Part shown: in pieces, positions 19,206-29,097 of the stretch | Numbering within the stretch: the stretch's first letter is position 1 | Layout: each line of letters starts with the position of its first letter | Assembly (NCBI RefSeq): GCF_006494535.1 | Contig: NZ_VHIQ01000003.1 | Coordinates: 479,063 to 543,062 of the forward strand | From: Paucihalobacter ruber | GTDB lineage: Bacteria; Bacteroidota; Bacteroidia; Flavobacteriales; Flavobacteriaceae | DNA length: 64,000 nt | Direction: 5' to 3' | The notes under the pieces: generated by a model | Databases searched by the model: none | What the model was told of the DNA's origin: nothing | Seen by the model: the letters and a program-made list of their open reading frames with translations, nothing else | Translations under genes and position numbers: made by a program

Positions 19206-20360
19206 ATGAATTATTTCTCGTCAAATTTTAAATTGGGTATTATTGGCGGTGGCCAATTGGGTAAAATGCTACTGCAAGAAACCCGTAAATTTGATGTGCA
19301 TACACTTGTGCTAGACCCAAGTGAAAGCGCACCATGCAAAATTGCATGTAATGAGTTTTTTGTAGGAGATTTAATGGACTTCGATACAGTTTACAACTTT
19401 GGAAAAAGAGCCGGTGTAGTTACTATTGAAATTGAAAACGTTAACGTTGAAGCGTTAGAAGCACTTGAAAAAGAAGGTATAAAAGTTTACCCAAGTTCAA
19501 AAACTTTACGAACTATTCAGGACAAGTCTCAACAAAAATTGTTCTATGTAGATAACAACATTCCAACAGCACCGTTTTCGAGATTTGCTTATAAAGATCA
19601 AATTTTAACCGCCATTAATAACGAAAGTTTAAGCTTTCCTTTTGTGTGGAAAAGCACCAGATTTGGTTATGATGGTTACGGCGTGAAAATTGTTAAAACC
19701 TATTCAGATTTAGATAATTTAACAGCCGGCGAGTGCATTACCGAAAATTTAATTGCGTTTGAAATGGAATTGGCTGTTATTGTGGCCCGATCTGTTTCGG
19801 GTCAGGTAGCGACTTATCCTGTGGTTGAAATGGAATTTCATCCTGAAGCCAATCAGGTAGAATATGTAATTTGCCCGGCGAGAATTAGTGATGAAAACGC
19901 AAAAAAAGCACAGCTAATTGCGTTGAAAACCTCGGCCGCATTTAATCATGTTGGCTTATTGGCTGTTGAAATGTTTTTAACAAAGAACGGTGACCTATTA
20001 GTAAACGAAGTGGCACCAAGACCCCATAATTCAGGTCATTTTAGCATTGAAGCCAGTATCACCTCGCAATACGAACAACATTTGCGAGCTATTTTAAATT
20101 TCCCTTTAGGCAGCACCAAAAGCAAGGCCGCCGCTGTTATGGTAAATTTGGTAGGCGATGAAAATTACAACGGTCCGGTTGCGTATGAAAATATTGAAAA
20201 GATACTTTCTTTAGAAGGTGTAACACCACATATATACGGCAAAAAAGAAACCCGACCATTTAGAAAAATGGGGCATGTTACTATAGTCAACCAAGATTTA
20301 ACCGAAGCAAGAAAAATTGCAGAACAAGTAAAAAGAACCATAAAAGTAATCAGTACCTAA
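19206..20360 (+). CDS. purK: 5-(carboxyamino)imidazole ribonucleotide synthase
   Basis: This 384-residue ATP-grasp enzyme opens with the PurK hallmark IGGGQLGKML, followed by ATP-grasp segments (FPFVWKSTRFGYDGYGVKI) and the metal-binding EVAPRPHNSGHF. It carboxylates AIR to N5-CAIR using ATP and bicarbonate in de novo purine synthesis, and hands the product to PurE, encoded next. It diverges from the hpt-adk fusion, placing purine synthesis and salvage back to back. It is cytoplasmic. Confidence 0.96.
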   Translation: MNYFSSNFKLGIIGGGQLGKMLLQETRKFDVHTLVLDPSESAPCKIACNEFFVGDLMDFDTVYNFGKRAGVVTIEIENVNVEALEALEKEGIKVYPSSKTLRTIQDKSQQKLFYVDNNIPTAPFSRFAYKDQILTAINNESLSFPFVWKSTRFGYDGYGVKIVKTYSDLDNLTAGECITENLIAFEMELAVIVARSVSGQVATYPVVEMEFHPEANQVEYVICPARISDENAKKAQLIALKTSAAFNHVGLLAVEMFLTKNGDLLVNEVAPRPHNSGHFSIEASITSQYEQHLRAILNFPLGSTKSKAAAVMVNLVGDENYNGPVAYENIEKILSLEGVTPHIYGKKETRPFRKMGHVTIVNQDLTEARKIAEQVKRTIKVIST

Positions 20361-20474
20361 CCTAACCTATTAATAAGAGGTCTATGAAATGAGCCATAAC
20401 AATTAAGTCGATACCACCCAAATCGATGATTGGCGAATTCCATCTGACCTTTAAAAAACAATAACCATAAACAG

Positions 20475-20957
20475 ATGAAAAAAGTTGGAGTTATCATGGG
20501 TAGCAAAAGCGATTTGCCCGTAATGCAGGAAGCAATTGAGATTTTAAAATCATTCGGAATAACCACCGAAGTTGATATTGTATCGGCTCACCGTACACCT
20601 GAAAAAATGATAGATTACGCCAAAAATGCGCACAAAAGAGATATTGCCGTGATTATTGCGGGTGCCGGTGGTGCTGCACACCTTCCCGGGATGGTTGCAT
20701 CTATCACCCCGTTGCCGGTAATTGGCGTGCCCGTAAAAAGCAGCAATTCTATTGATGGCTGGGACTCAATTTTGTCTATTTTACAGATGCCTGGTGGCGT
20801 TCCTGTGGCTACTGTTGCACTTAACGGTGCCAAAAATGCCGGTATACTGGCTGCTCAAATTTTAGGTAGTTCTGATCAAGAAATTTTGAATAAAATTTTA
20901 GATTACAAAGCCGATTTAAAATTAAAAGTTGAGCAATCGGCTAAAGATTTAAACTAA
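20475..20957 (+). CDS. purE: N5-CAIR mutase (AIR carboxylase catalytic subunit)
   Basis: This 160-residue protein has class I PurE motifs: [13 protein letters not shown] at the N-terminus, SAHRTPEKM and the [10 protein letters not shown] loop that binds the nucleotide. It moves the carboxyl group of N5-CAIR from nitrogen to carbon to give CAIR, completing the step begun by PurK. Class I octameric PurE always pairs with a PurK, as here. It follows purK by 114 bp without an intervening terminator, so the two probably share one transcript ended by a strong hairpin. Confidence 0.96.
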   Translation: MKKVGVIMGSKSDLPVMQEAIEILKSFGITTEVDIVSAHRTPEKMIDYAKNAHKRDIAVIIAGAGGAAHLPGMVASITPLPVIGVPVKSSNSIDGWDSILSILQMPGGVPVATVALNGAKNAGILAAQILGSSDQEILNKILDYKADLKLKVEQSAKDLN

Positions 20958-20984
20958 AAAACCCCGGAAAATATCCAGGGTTTT
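20958..20984 (+). terminator. Terminator after purE
   Basis: An 11-pair stem with a single C-A mismatch (20958-20968 with 20974-20984, loop AAATA) starts right after the purE stop codon. The 3' arm itself ends in TTTT. Confidence 0.8.
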
Positions 20985-21153
20985 ACAGCTATTAATCAAC
21001 ATTTTATGAAGTCCATGTAAATGTTCTTCCCAAAATCTGTTGCAAAGATACATTATAACTTTATTATATGAAGCATAAAATTTAGTTAAATAACAGTTAA
21101 TCAAATTATTGGTAAGAAAAAACATACAATACTGTCAAACAAATAACTACACT

Positions 21154-23199
21154 ATGAGCGTATTAAATCAACCATTTATAACACCTTTTCAAACGGCGCC
21201 ATTTTCAAAGATAAAAACCGAGGATTTTTTACCCGCCGTCATAGAGGCTATCAAAGAAGCTAAAGCAGAGATCGATGCCATAACGTCTAACCCCGATAAA
21301 CCAAACTTTCAAAACACCATAGAAGCGCTTGAGTTTTCGGGTCAACAATTAGAACGTATCACAAGCATTTTTTTTAATCTTAACGCCGCCGAAACCAACG
21401 ATGACATTCAAAAAACGGCTCAGGAAATTTCACCCTTACTGTCTGAATTTAGTAACGATATTACTTTAAATGAAGTTTTATTTCAGCGAATAAAAGAAGT
21501 TTATGAACAAAAAGAGCAGCTCAATTTAACCAAAGAGCAACAAACTTTATTAGATAAAAAGTATAAAAGTTTTTCTCGAAACGGTGCCAATCTTAGGGAT
21601 GAAGACAAAATAAAACTTCGCGAAATAGATAAAAAATTAAGCTCTTTAAAGTTGAAATTTGGGGAAAATGTATTGGCAGATACGCATAACTACGAATTGC
21701 ATATTACCAATGAAAATGATCTTGACGGATTACCTGAAGGTGCCATTGAAACAGCCAGACAATTGGCAGAAAGCAAAGAAAAAGAAGGTTGGATTTTTAC
21801 TCTTGATTACCCCAGTTATATTCCATTTATGACTTATGCTAAAAACAGAATGCTTCGAAAGGAACTAGCAATTGCAGCAGGTAAAAAGGGTTTTCAGAAC
21901 AACCCCAACAATAACGAAAAAATTGTTTTAGAAATTGCAAAACTAAGACATAAACGCGCTAATCTGTTGGGTTACAAAACACATGCTCATTTTGTTTTAG
22001 AAGAGCGTATGGCAAAGTCGCCTGAAGCCGTCAATAAGTTTCTAAATGAACTTCTTAAAAAAGCAAAACCCGCAGCAATAAATGAGTTTGAAGAACTGCA
22101 GCAATTTGCCAATAAAACGGAAGAAATTGATATTTTACAAAAATGGGATAGCGCCTATTTTGCAGAAAAATTAAAACAAGAGCGTTTTAATCTTGACGAC
22201 GAATTATTAAAACCATACTTTAAACTTGAAAACGTTATTGACGGCGTTTTTAAAATTGCAGAAAAATTATACGATTTACATTTTGAAGAAGTTAACAACA
22301 TAGACACTTATCACGAAGATGTAAAAACCTATTTGGTAAAGTTTGGAAACGGTGAATTAGCAGCCATATTCTACGCAGATTTCTTTCCACGAAAAGGCAA
22401 ACGCAATGGTGCATGGATGACCAGTTACAAATCACAATACGTTAAAAATAAAGCGAATGAAAGACCACACATATCAATAGTGTGCAATTTCACAAAACCC
22501 ATCCATTCAAAATCGGGCAACTCAAAACCATCACTATTAACCTTTAACGAAGTAACCACCTTATTTCACGAATTTGGTCATGCGTTACATGGTATGCTGG
22601 CCAATACAACTTACCCCAGCTTATCGGGAACAAGTGTCTATTGGGATTTTGTTGAACTTCCAAGTCAAATTCTCGAAAACTGGTGTTACGAAAAAGATGC
22701 ACTGGCACTTTTTGCAAGACATTATGAAACCGAAGAACCCATTCCAATGGATTTCATTGAACGTATCAAAGCTGCGGCCACTTTCCATCAAGGATTGCAA
22801 ACTTTAAGACAATTAAGTTTTGGAATTTTAGATATGAACTGGCACGGCATGAACCCAAGCAATATTGATAACGTAAAGCAATACGAATTAGCAGCTTTTA
22901 AAGACACCAATCTTTTTCCTGATGTCCCCGAAAATTGCATGAGCACCTCATTTTCACACATATTTCAAGGAGGTTACTCAAGTGGTTATTACAGTTACAA
23001 ATGGGCCGAAGTGTTAGATGCCGATGCTTTTGAATATTTTAAAGAAGAAGGTATTTTTAATCCCGAAGTTGCCGGTAAATTTAAAAACTTTGTATTGTCT
23101 CAAGGCGGTACCGAAGATCCTATGACCTTATATAAAAAGTTCAGAGGTCAGGAACCAAAACCGGAAGCACTTTTAAAACGCGCCGGATTATTAACTTAA
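21154..23199 (+). CDS. M3 family metallopeptidase (Dcp/oligopeptidase A type)
   Basis: This 681-residue, helix-rich zinc peptidase has the motif HEFGH at 472-476. The conserved C-terminal region includes FSHIFQGGYSSGYYSYKWAEVLDAD, which lines the substrate cleft in M3 enzymes. Members cut short peptides as peptidyl-dipeptidase or oligopeptidase; length fits Dcp/OpdA. There is no signal peptide, so a cytoplasmic role in finishing peptide breakdown is likely. I place the start at the ATG at 21154 (MSVLNQPF), because the upstream in-frame TTG at 21109 only adds a non-conserved looking leader. Confidence 0.93.
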   Translation: MSVLNQPFITPFQTAPFSKIKTEDFLPAVIEAIKEAKAEIDAITSNPDKPNFQNTIEALEFSGQQLERITSIFFNLNAAETNDDIQKTAQEISPLLSEFSNDITLNEVLFQRIKEVYEQKEQLNLTKEQQTLLDKKYKSFSRNGANLRDEDKIKLREIDKKLSSLKLKFGENVLADTHNYELHITNENDLDGLPEGAIETARQLAESKEKEGWIFTLDYPSYIPFMTYAKNRMLRKELAIAAGKKGFQNNPNNNEKIVLEIAKLRHKRANLLGYKTHAHFVLEERMAKSPEAVNKFLNELLKKAKPAAINEFEELQQFANKTEEIDILQKWDSAYFAEKLKQERFNLDDELLKPYFKLENVIDGVFKIAEKLYDLHFEEVNNIDTYHEDVKTYLVKFGNGELAAIFYADFFPRKGKRNGAWMTSYKSQYVKNKANERPHISIVCNFTKPIHSKSGNSKPSLLTFNEVTTLFHEFGHALHGMLANTTYPSLSGTSVYWDFVELPSQILENWCYEKDALALFARHYETEEPIPMDFIERIKAAATFHQGLQTLRQLSFGILDMNWHGMNPSNIDNVKQYELAAFKDTNLFPDVPENCMSTSFSHIFQGGYSSGYYSYKWAEVLDADAFEYFKEEGIFNPEVAGKFKNFVLSQGGTEDPMTLYKKFRGQEPKPEALLKRAGLLT

Positions 23200-23204
23200 T
23201 GTTC

Positions 23205-23236
23205 TTGTGGGATTTCAATCAATTTAATTACATTTG
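23205..23236 (+). promoter_or_regulatory. Probable promoter of the ECF sigma gene
   Basis: TACATTTG at 23229-23236 matches the -7 consensus TAnnTTTG, and a TTG at 23205-23207 lies 21 nt upstream as a -33 element. The sigma-factor ATG follows 19 nt after the -7 box. Confidence 0.55.
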
Positions 23237-23255
23237 AAATACCTTTAAAATTTCA

Positions 23256-23807
23256 ATGAAACACGAACTAAATCCGGAAAATTGGGTAGATCTGTATTCA
23301 GACTATTTATTCAATTATACCATTAGCAGAGTTAACGAAAGCGAAATTGCTAAAGATTTAGTGCAAGAAACTTTTCTTGCGGGTCTGGGAGCTTTAAAAA
23401 ATTTCAAAGGTGAAGCACATGAACGTACCTGGCTTATTGCTATTTTAAAAAGAAAAATTATAGATTATTACCGAAAAATAAATTCTAATAAGGGAAAAGC
23501 TGAAGTTCGCATTCAATTTAACAGCGGAGATGACAATGAAGGCGAATGGCTCGAAACCAACGTAGCCGACCCATTTGATAAAACTGCCGAAGACGAGTTT
23601 GAGAACCAAGAATTGGGTGCGGCTATTTATAGCTGCCTGGCCAAATTAAACACCAAACAAGCCGAAGCATTTAAAATGAAAACCATTTTAGGAATGGAAA
23701 CCGAAGATATTTGTAATGATTTAAACATTACCACGTCTAATTTTTGGGTGTTAATTCACAGAGCCCGAACAGCCATGGCCGAATGTTTAGAAAAACACTG
23801 GTTTTAA
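23256..23807 (+). CDS. ECF-type RNA polymerase sigma factor
   Basis: This 183-residue protein has a sigma-70 region 2 (residues about 10-80, with EIAKDLVQETFLAGL and RTWLIAILKRKIIDYYR) and a region 4 helix-turn-helix (TEDICNDLNITTSNFWVLIHRARTAM near 148-173). No regions 1 or 3 are present, so it is an extracytoplasmic-function sigma factor. Its linker is rather long and acidic. The regulon cannot be read from sequence. The next gene begins 1 bp after its stop and encodes a small Cys-containing protein that is probably its partner. Confidence 0.92.
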   Translation: MKHELNPENWVDLYSDYLFNYTISRVNESEIAKDLVQETFLAGLGALKNFKGEAHERTWLIAILKRKIIDYYRKINSNKGKAEVRIQFNSGDDNEGEWLETNVADPFDKTAEDEFENQELGAAIYSCLAKLNTKQAEAFKMKTILGMETEDICNDLNITTSNFWVLIHRARTAMAECLEKHWF

Positions 23808-23808
23808 A

Positions 23809-24066
23809 ATGAAGAAAGGATTTTTATTTATATCGTGCGAAGAAGCCAAGCATATCTGCGATAAAGCGCAATATGGCGAAGCCACCATATGGGAAAAATT
23901 TGAATTAAAACTCAGGTTATCATGGTGCCATATCACACGCTCCTATGCCAAAAAAAATCAAAAACTCTCCGAAGTTTTAAAAAAATCTAACCTTAAAGGC
24001 ATGAGTCTTAAAGATCGGGAATCGCTTAAATTAACCATCCAGCAAGAACTTAAAAAGCAGCATTAA
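23809..24066 (+). CDS. Small zinc-finger-like protein, possible anti-sigma factor
   Basis: This 85-residue protein begins 1 bp after the ECF sigma stop codon, so the two are surely co-transcribed. Its first half (CEEAKHICDKAQ then LSWCHITRSY) resembles the cytoplasmic zf-HC2 anti-sigma domain. However, the usual CxxC is reduced to one Cys (Cys40) with Thr43 in the second place, and the preceding His is Arg. Other possible ligands are Cys10, His15, Cys17 and His41. No membrane segment is present. Binding to the sigma factor is inferred from position and resemblance. Its last 36 bp overlap the end of the convergent membrane-protein gene. Confidence 0.7.
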   Translation: MKKGFLFISCEEAKHICDKAQYGEATIWEKFELKLRLSWCHITRSYAKKNQKLSEVLKKSNLKGMSLKDRESLKLTIQQELKKQH

Positions 24067-24879
24067 AACAAGCCAAATAACGGGTATAGATTCTACCCAA
24101 AACCCGGTATAAACTTGATTAGAATTTTTTCTGGAAAAGAATAGAAATACAGCTGATATTATCAATATAGTTAACAAAGAAAGTCTGTATACCGTTGCAT
24201 CTTGCTGTTTTACATATTCTAAAATTGCAATTGCAAGTATCATTATAAAACCTACCAATTTGGTGTTTTTTACACCAATTTTTTGCGGAATGGTTTGTAG
24301 TTTTAAACTGTCGAATTGCAAATCTCTAATTTCAAAAGGCAGAATTAAAACCACCAAAATCAAAAACCTCTGCACGAATGATATCCAAATTAAAAGTAAT
24401 AGCTCAACATCATTTTCTACTAGGAGTAACATAAAAGTTATAAGACTCCAAACCAATGCCACCAAATAAACCTTTAGCCCGGGAATCATTCTTAAATTTC
24501 TTATGTCTTTTGATAACAAACGAAATGGCGATTTTGGAAAAGCGTAAAACCAGGTAATCAAACCCGAAACAGCAATGACTGCTAGCGCTTCGGTTTTTAG
24601 GAACATCATAAAATAACCAGCCAAAATAACACAACATAAAGAGCTCCAAAAAATGAGATTTAAATTTGAGGTGCGAACTTTAAAGTGCGCTTTGTCAATA
24701 CCAAAATACTTTACAAAATTATAAGCCGATATTGTAGCGAAAAAAACAAATAAGATGAGAGAAATATCAGGTTTAATGGCAAATTCATAAGCAGTAATTA
24801 AAGTAAGTGATACTGCTGCCAAGGCCACATGAACACTGGCGTTTAAATAAAACTCAAACCACTTTTTAAGATTGTGCAT
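24031..24879 (-). CDS. UbiA-like polytopic membrane protein
   Basis: This 282-residue protein has about eight or nine hydrophobic helices. The segment PFEIRDLQFDSLKLQTIPQKIG at 181-202 strongly recalls the second conserved loop of UbiA prenyltransferases (DxxxD followed by TxPxxxG). The first Asp-rich motif (NDxxD) is not present; the matching loop reads YNFVKYFGID. A prenyl transfer reaction is therefore doubtful. The start is set at the ATG at 24879, because the upstream extension depends on a TTG. It is divergent from gcvP and overlaps the sigma-associated gene tail to tail by 36 bp. Confidence 0.72.
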   Translation of the reverse strand: MHNLKKWFEFYLNASVHVALAAVSLTLITAYEFAIKPDISLILFVFFATISAYNFVKYFGIDKAHFKVRTSNLNLIFWSSLCCVILAGYFMMFLKTEALAVIAVSGLITWFYAFPKSPFRLLSKDIRNLRMIPGLKVYLVALVWSLITFMLLLVENDVELLLLIWISFVQRFLILVVLILPFEIRDLQFDSLKLQTIPQKIGVKNTKLVGFIMILAIAILEYVKQQDATVYRLSLLTILIISAVFLFFSRKNSNQVYTGFWVESIPVIWLVLMLLFKFLLDG

Positions 24880-24965
24880 TGCGTAAAAATAATACAAGTG
24901 TTAATAATGCCTTTAAATGGTTAAAAACTTTGGCAATCTTTAACATTAAAACCACTGCAAAAACG

Positions 24966-24973
24966 TATTTTTG
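24966..24973 (+). promoter_or_regulatory. Possible -7 element of gcvP promoter
   Basis: TATTTTTG matches the Bacteroidota -7 consensus and ends 32 nt before the gcvP ATG. No good -33 element lies at the right distance, so support is partial. I saw no glycine-riboswitch structure in the leader. Confidence 0.4.
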
Positions 24974-25005
24974 TGCATCAAAAAAATAGGAACTTTTTTA
25001 CTGCT

Positions 25006-27855
25006 ATGAACACAAAAAAATTTTCACTTCGCCACATAGGTCCAAGACCGGAAGAACAACAGCAAATGCTAAACTTCATCGGTGTTAATACCATAGACGA
25101 ACTTATTACACAAACCATTCCTGATAACATCAGACTTAAAAAAGAATTGGATTTAGATGCACCTATGAGCGAACAGGAATTTACTGTTCATATGCATCAA
25201 TTATCCAAAAAAAATAAAGTATATAAAACCTATATAGGTTTAGGCTACCACCCTACCATTTTACCTGCTGTTATACAAAGAAATATTCTTGAAAATCCGG
25301 GATGGTACACTGCCTACACGCCATATCAGGCCGAAATTGCACAAGGCAGATTAGAGGCCTTGTTAAATTTCCAGACAATGGTTACCGATTTAACCGGTAT
25401 GGAAATAGCAAATGCCTCACTTTTAGATGAAAGTACATCAGCAGCCGAAGCTATGGCCTTGTTATTTGCAGTTAGAGACAGAGACCAAAAAAAGAACAAT
25501 GTTCATAAGTTTTTTGTTTCAGATGATATTTTACCGCAAACATTATCTTTGTTAGAAACGCGTTCAACACCTATTGGAATTGAACTGGTAACCGGTAAAG
25601 CCGAAGATTTTGATTTTTCATCAGAATATTTTGGTGCCATTGTTCAATATCCTGGCAAACACGGACAAATAACAGATATTAAAACCTTCATCGAAAAAGC
25701 CAATCAAAACAACATTAAAGTTGCAGTTGCTGCCGATATTTTAAGCTTGATCATGCTGGAAGCACCTGGCAAATTTGGCGCCGATGTAGTTGTTGGCACC
25801 ACACAAAGATTTGGTATCCCAATGGGATACGGCGGACCGCATGCAGCCTACTTTGCCACCAAAGAAGCCTACAAAAGAGATTTACCCGGCAGAATCATTG
25901 GCGTTACAAAAGACCTCAACGGCAATCGTGCCTTGAGAATGGCTTTGCAAACTCGTGAACAGCATATAAAAAGAGATAAAGCTACTTCAAATATCTGTAC
26001 CGCTCAGGTATTACTTGCAGTGATGGCCGGTATGTATTCAGTTTATCACGGTCCTAATGGATTAAAGCACATCGCCAATGAAGTTCATAGCCTAACGTCA
26101 ACTCTGGCTAAATCTTTAAATAGTTTAGGTTACAAACTGCACAATGCATCGTTTTTTGATACGCTTCATATAGAAGCCAATGCTAAGACCGTTAAGAACT
26201 TTGCTAAAAAGAGAAAAATTAATTTTTACTACCCCGATCAAGAAAGTGTTTCAATTTCAATCAATGAAACCACCACACTTGAAGATATCAATATCATCAC
26301 TCAAATATTTGCCGATGCCAAAGGTGTTCCTTTTAAAAGAATTGAAAGTATCAATAACGTCGTACAAATCCCTGAAATCCTGCAAAGAACTTCAGAGTTT
26401 TTAACCTTACCTATTTTTAACACCTATCACTCTGAAACAGATTTGATGCGTTATATCAAAAAATTAGAACGCAAAGATTTGTCGCTAAATCACTCTATGA
26501 TTGCGTTGGGTTCATGTACCATGAAACTAAATGCAGCAGCCGAAATGCTACCGCTTAGTATGTTTAAATGGGGCAATATTCATCCATTTGCACCTTTAGA
26601 GCAAGCAAAAGGCTTTCAAATTGTGCTTAAAAAATTAGAAGAACAACTCAACGAGGTTACCGGTTTTGCAGGTACCTCACTTCAACCAAATTCAGGTGCG
26701 CAAGGAGAGTATGCCGGGTTAATGGTGATTAGAGCTTATCACGAATCTAGAGGAGACAGTCACCGTAATATTTGTATTATTCCTTCTTCGGCTCATGGTA
26801 CAAATCCCGCAAGTGCTGTAATGGCAGGAATGAAAGTGATTGTTACAAAATCTTCGGATAACGGTAATATTGATGTTGACGATTTAAGAGAAAAAGCCGA
26901 AATGCACAAGGACAATCTCGCTGCGTTAATGGTGACTTATCCATCTACGCACGGCGTTTACGAATCAGCCATTAAAGAAATCACACAGATCATACACGAT
27001 AACGGCGGTCAGGTTTATATGGATGGCGCCAACATGAATGCCCAAGTTGGTCTCACCAATCCAGGAAATATTGGCGCTGATGTTTGTCACCTCAACCTTC
27101 ACAAAACCTTCGCCATACCTCACGGTGGTGGTGGCCCGGGCGTTGGACCAATTTGTGTTGCAAAGCAACTGGTACCGTTTTTACCATCAAATCCTATCGT
27201 AAAAACCGGTGGAGAACAAGCCATCACAGCCATTTCAGCAGCGCCATTTGGATCTGCATTGGCTTGCTTAATTTCTTACGGCTATATTAAAATGCTTGGT
27301 GCTGACGGTTTAAAACAATCTACAGAAGTGGCCATTTTAAATGCTAACTATATTAAAGAGCGCCTTAATGGTTACTACAATACTTTATACACCGGTGAGC
27401 AAGGAAGAGCTGCACACGAAATGATTATTGATTGCAGACCGTTTAAAGAAAAAGGGATTGAAGTGGTTGACATTGCCAAACGATTAATGGATTACGGGTT
27501 TCATGCGCCAACGGTATCGTTTCCGGTGGCTGGTACCATGATGATTGAACCTACAGAAAGTGAAAGCCTTTCAGAATTAGATAAGTTTTGCGACGCCATG
27601 ATTGCCATTAAACTGGAAATTGATTTGGCCGATAAAAATGAGCCCAACAACGCGCTAAAAAACGCACCACATACCCTCAACATGCTAACGGCTGATGAAT
27701 GGTATTTCCCTTATTCAAGAGAAACTGCTGCATTTCCTTTAGATTATGTGAGAGATAATAAATTTTGGCCAACTGTTAGACGCGTTGACGAAGCTTACGG
27801 AGACAGAAACTTAATTTGTACCTGTGCTCCTATTGAAGACTATATAGAAGCTTAA
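25006..27855 (+). CDS. gcvP: Glycine dehydrogenase (P protein of glycine cleavage)
   Basis: This 949-residue protein is a fused, full-length P protein: both halves (the equivalents of GcvPA and GcvPB) are in one chain. The pyridoxal-phosphate lysine is Lys700 in [18 protein letters not shown]. The glycine-rich GGPHAAYFA loop and the C-terminal YFPYSRE region are conserved. The enzyme decarboxylates glycine and passes the aminomethyl group to the lipoyl arm of GcvH; gcvH and gcvT are not in this window. The start is taken at the ATG at 25006 ([12 protein letters not shown]), since the frame upstream depends on GTG within the promoter-like sequence. Confidence 0.97.
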   Translation: MNTKKFSLRHIGPRPEEQQQMLNFIGVNTIDELITQTIPDNIRLKKELDLDAPMSEQEFTVHMHQLSKKNKVYKTYIGLGYHPTILPAVIQRNILENPGWYTAYTPYQAEIAQGRLEALLNFQTMVTDLTGMEIANASLLDESTSAAEAMALLFAVRDRDQKKNNVHKFFVSDDILPQTLSLLETRSTPIGIELVTGKAEDFDFSSEYFGAIVQYPGKHGQITDIKTFIEKANQNNIKVAVAADILSLIMLEAPGKFGADVVVGTTQRFGIPMGYGGPHAAYFATKEAYKRDLPGRIIGVTKDLNGNRALRMALQTREQHIKRDKATSNICTAQVLLAVMAGMYSVYHGPNGLKHIANEVHSLTSTLAKSLNSLGYKLHNASFFDTLHIEANAKTVKNFAKKRKINFYYPDQESVSISINETTTLEDINIITQIFADAKGVPFKRIESINNVVQIPEILQRTSEFLTLPIFNTYHSETDLMRYIKKLERKDLSLNHSMIALGSCTMKLNAAAEMLPLSMFKWGNIHPFAPLEQAKGFQIVLKKLEEQLNEVTGFAGTSLQPNSGAQGEYAGLMVIRAYHESRGDSHRNICIIPSSAHGTNPASAVMAGMKVIVTKSSDNGNIDVDDLREKAEMHKDNLAALMVTYPSTHGVYESAIKEITQIIHDNGGQVYMDGANMNAQVGLTNPGNIGADVCHLNLHKTFAIPHGGGGPGVGPICVAKQLVPFLPSNPIVKTGGEQAITAISAAPFGSALACLISYGYIKMLGADGLKQSTEVAILNANYIKERLNGYYNTLYTGEQGRAAHEMIIDCRPFKEKGIEVVDIAKRLMDYGFHAPTVSFPVAGTMMIEPTESESLSELDKFCDAMIAIKLEIDLADKNEPNNALKNAPHTLNMLTADEWYFPYSRETAAFPLDYVRDNKFWPTVRRVDEAYGDRNLICTCAPIEDYIEA

Positions 27856-27888
27856 AATTTTTAAGTTTAAGCTATTTAATTTTTTTAC
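27849..27888 (+). terminator. Weak terminator after gcvP
   Basis: AGCTTAAA (27849-27856) pairs with TTTAAGCT (27866-27873), followed by an AT-rich stretch containing a T run. The stem is AT-rich and overlaps the stop codon, so efficiency is uncertain. Confidence 0.4.
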
Positions 27889-28026
27889 CAAGATGGTTAA
27901 ATTATTTTTATTGAATTATTTAATTTTTTAAATTATCCATAAAAATACAAGTTATTTAACATGGTTTGATGTTTGAATTTATATAATAAGTAGCTTCGTA
28001 TTACCAACTAAAAATTAAAAATACAA

Positions 28027-29085
28027 ATGGGCATAAAAATTACAGGAATTGGTAGTTTTATTCCGGATAACGTAGAATCGAATGAAGATTTTTACAAACA
28101 TGAATTCTTAAACTCAGACGGAACGGTTATTCATTATCCGAACGAAGTTATTGTTGAAAAATTCAAGGATATCACCGGTATTGTAGAGCGCAGATATGCC
28201 GATAATGACTTGAATTCCTCAGACCTTGGCTACCTCGCTGCGGAAAAAGCTATAGCTGATGCAAACATTGATCCTGAAACATTAGACTATATTATTGTAG
28301 CTCACAACTTTGGTGATGTTAAATACAACACCATTCAAAGCGATATTTTACCATGTTTGGCCTCAAGAATAAAATACAGGCTAAAAATTAAAAATCCGAA
28401 ATGCGTGGCCTACGACATTTTGTTTGGTTGCCCCGGATGGATTGAAGGTGTTATCCAAGCACAAGCTTTCATCAAAGCAGGAATGGCCAAGCGCTGTTTG
28501 GTGATTGGCACAGAAACCTTATCGAGAGTGGTTGATAAACACGACCGAGATTCTATGATCTATTCAGATGGTGCAGGCGCAAGTATTATTGAAGAAACAA
28601 CAGACGATAGTGGTATACTTGCTCATGAAACTGCAAGTTTTACATATGATGAAGCCTATTATCTTTTCTTTGGAAACTCTAACAACCCGAACTTAGATCC
28701 CGATACCAAGTACATCAAAATGCATGGCCGAAAGATATATGAATTCGCTTTAAAGAATGTAGCCGAAGCCATGAAAACCTGTCTCGATAACAGCGGCATT
28801 GGTATTAATGAAGTTAAAAAAATTCTCATTCATCAGGCAAATGAAAAAATGGATGAAGCCATTATTAAAAGGTTTTATAAACTCTATAAAATGGAAGCTC
28901 CTGAAAATATTATGCCTATGAGTATTCATAAATTGGGCAATAGCTCTGTAGCTACTGTTCCAACGCTACTCGATTTGATTGTAAAAAATGACCTCGAGAA
29001 TCACCAAATTAATAAAGGAGACATCATAATTTTAGCCAGTGTTGGTGCCGGCATGCATATTAATGCTATTACTTATAGGTATTAA
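28027..29085 (+). CDS. 3-oxoacyl-ACP synthase III family protein
   Basis: This thiolase-fold condensing enzyme of the FabH/KASIII type has 352 residues. The triad is Cys135 (FGCPGW), His269 (IHQAN) and Asn305 (LGNSS). The Cys context GCPG differs from the A-C-S-G of housekeeping FabH, and there is an insertion before it. It may therefore be a specialised ketosynthase (OleA- or DarB-like) rather than the primary fatty-acid initiator. It starts a plus-strand cassette with a methyltransferase and a glycosyltransferase. A possible promoter (TTTG at 27965-27968, 22 nt, TAGCTTCG at 27991-27998) precedes it. Confidence 0.88.
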   Translation: MGIKITGIGSFIPDNVESNEDFYKHEFLNSDGTVIHYPNEVIVEKFKDITGIVERRYADNDLNSSDLGYLAAEKAIADANIDPETLDYIIVAHNFGDVKYNTIQSDILPCLASRIKYRLKIKNPKCVAYDILFGCPGWIEGVIQAQAFIKAGMAKRCLVIGTETLSRVVDKHDRDSMIYSDGAGASIIEETTDDSGILAHETASFTYDEAYYLFFGNSNNPNLDPDTKYIKMHGRKIYEFALKNVAEAMKTCLDNSGIGINEVKKILIHQANEKMDEAIIKRFYKLYKMEAPENIMPMSIHKLGNSSVATVPTLLDLIVKNDLENHQINKGDIIILASVGAGMHINAITYRY

Positions 29086-29097
29086 GTGTATAAATAA

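Noticed and set aside
20361..20474. Small gene between purK and purE
   Set aside because: No reading frame of useful length with a sensible start; the gap looks like untranslated leader.
24031..24066. Frameshift at the overlap of the sigma-linked gene and the UbiA-like gene
   Set aside because: Both proteins end naturally in convergent orientation; a 36-bp tail overlap needs no error.
24898..25005. Glycine riboswitch upstream of gcvP
   Set aside because: The 108-bp gap has no paired stems or conserved aptamer bases; only a -7-like promoter element is seen.
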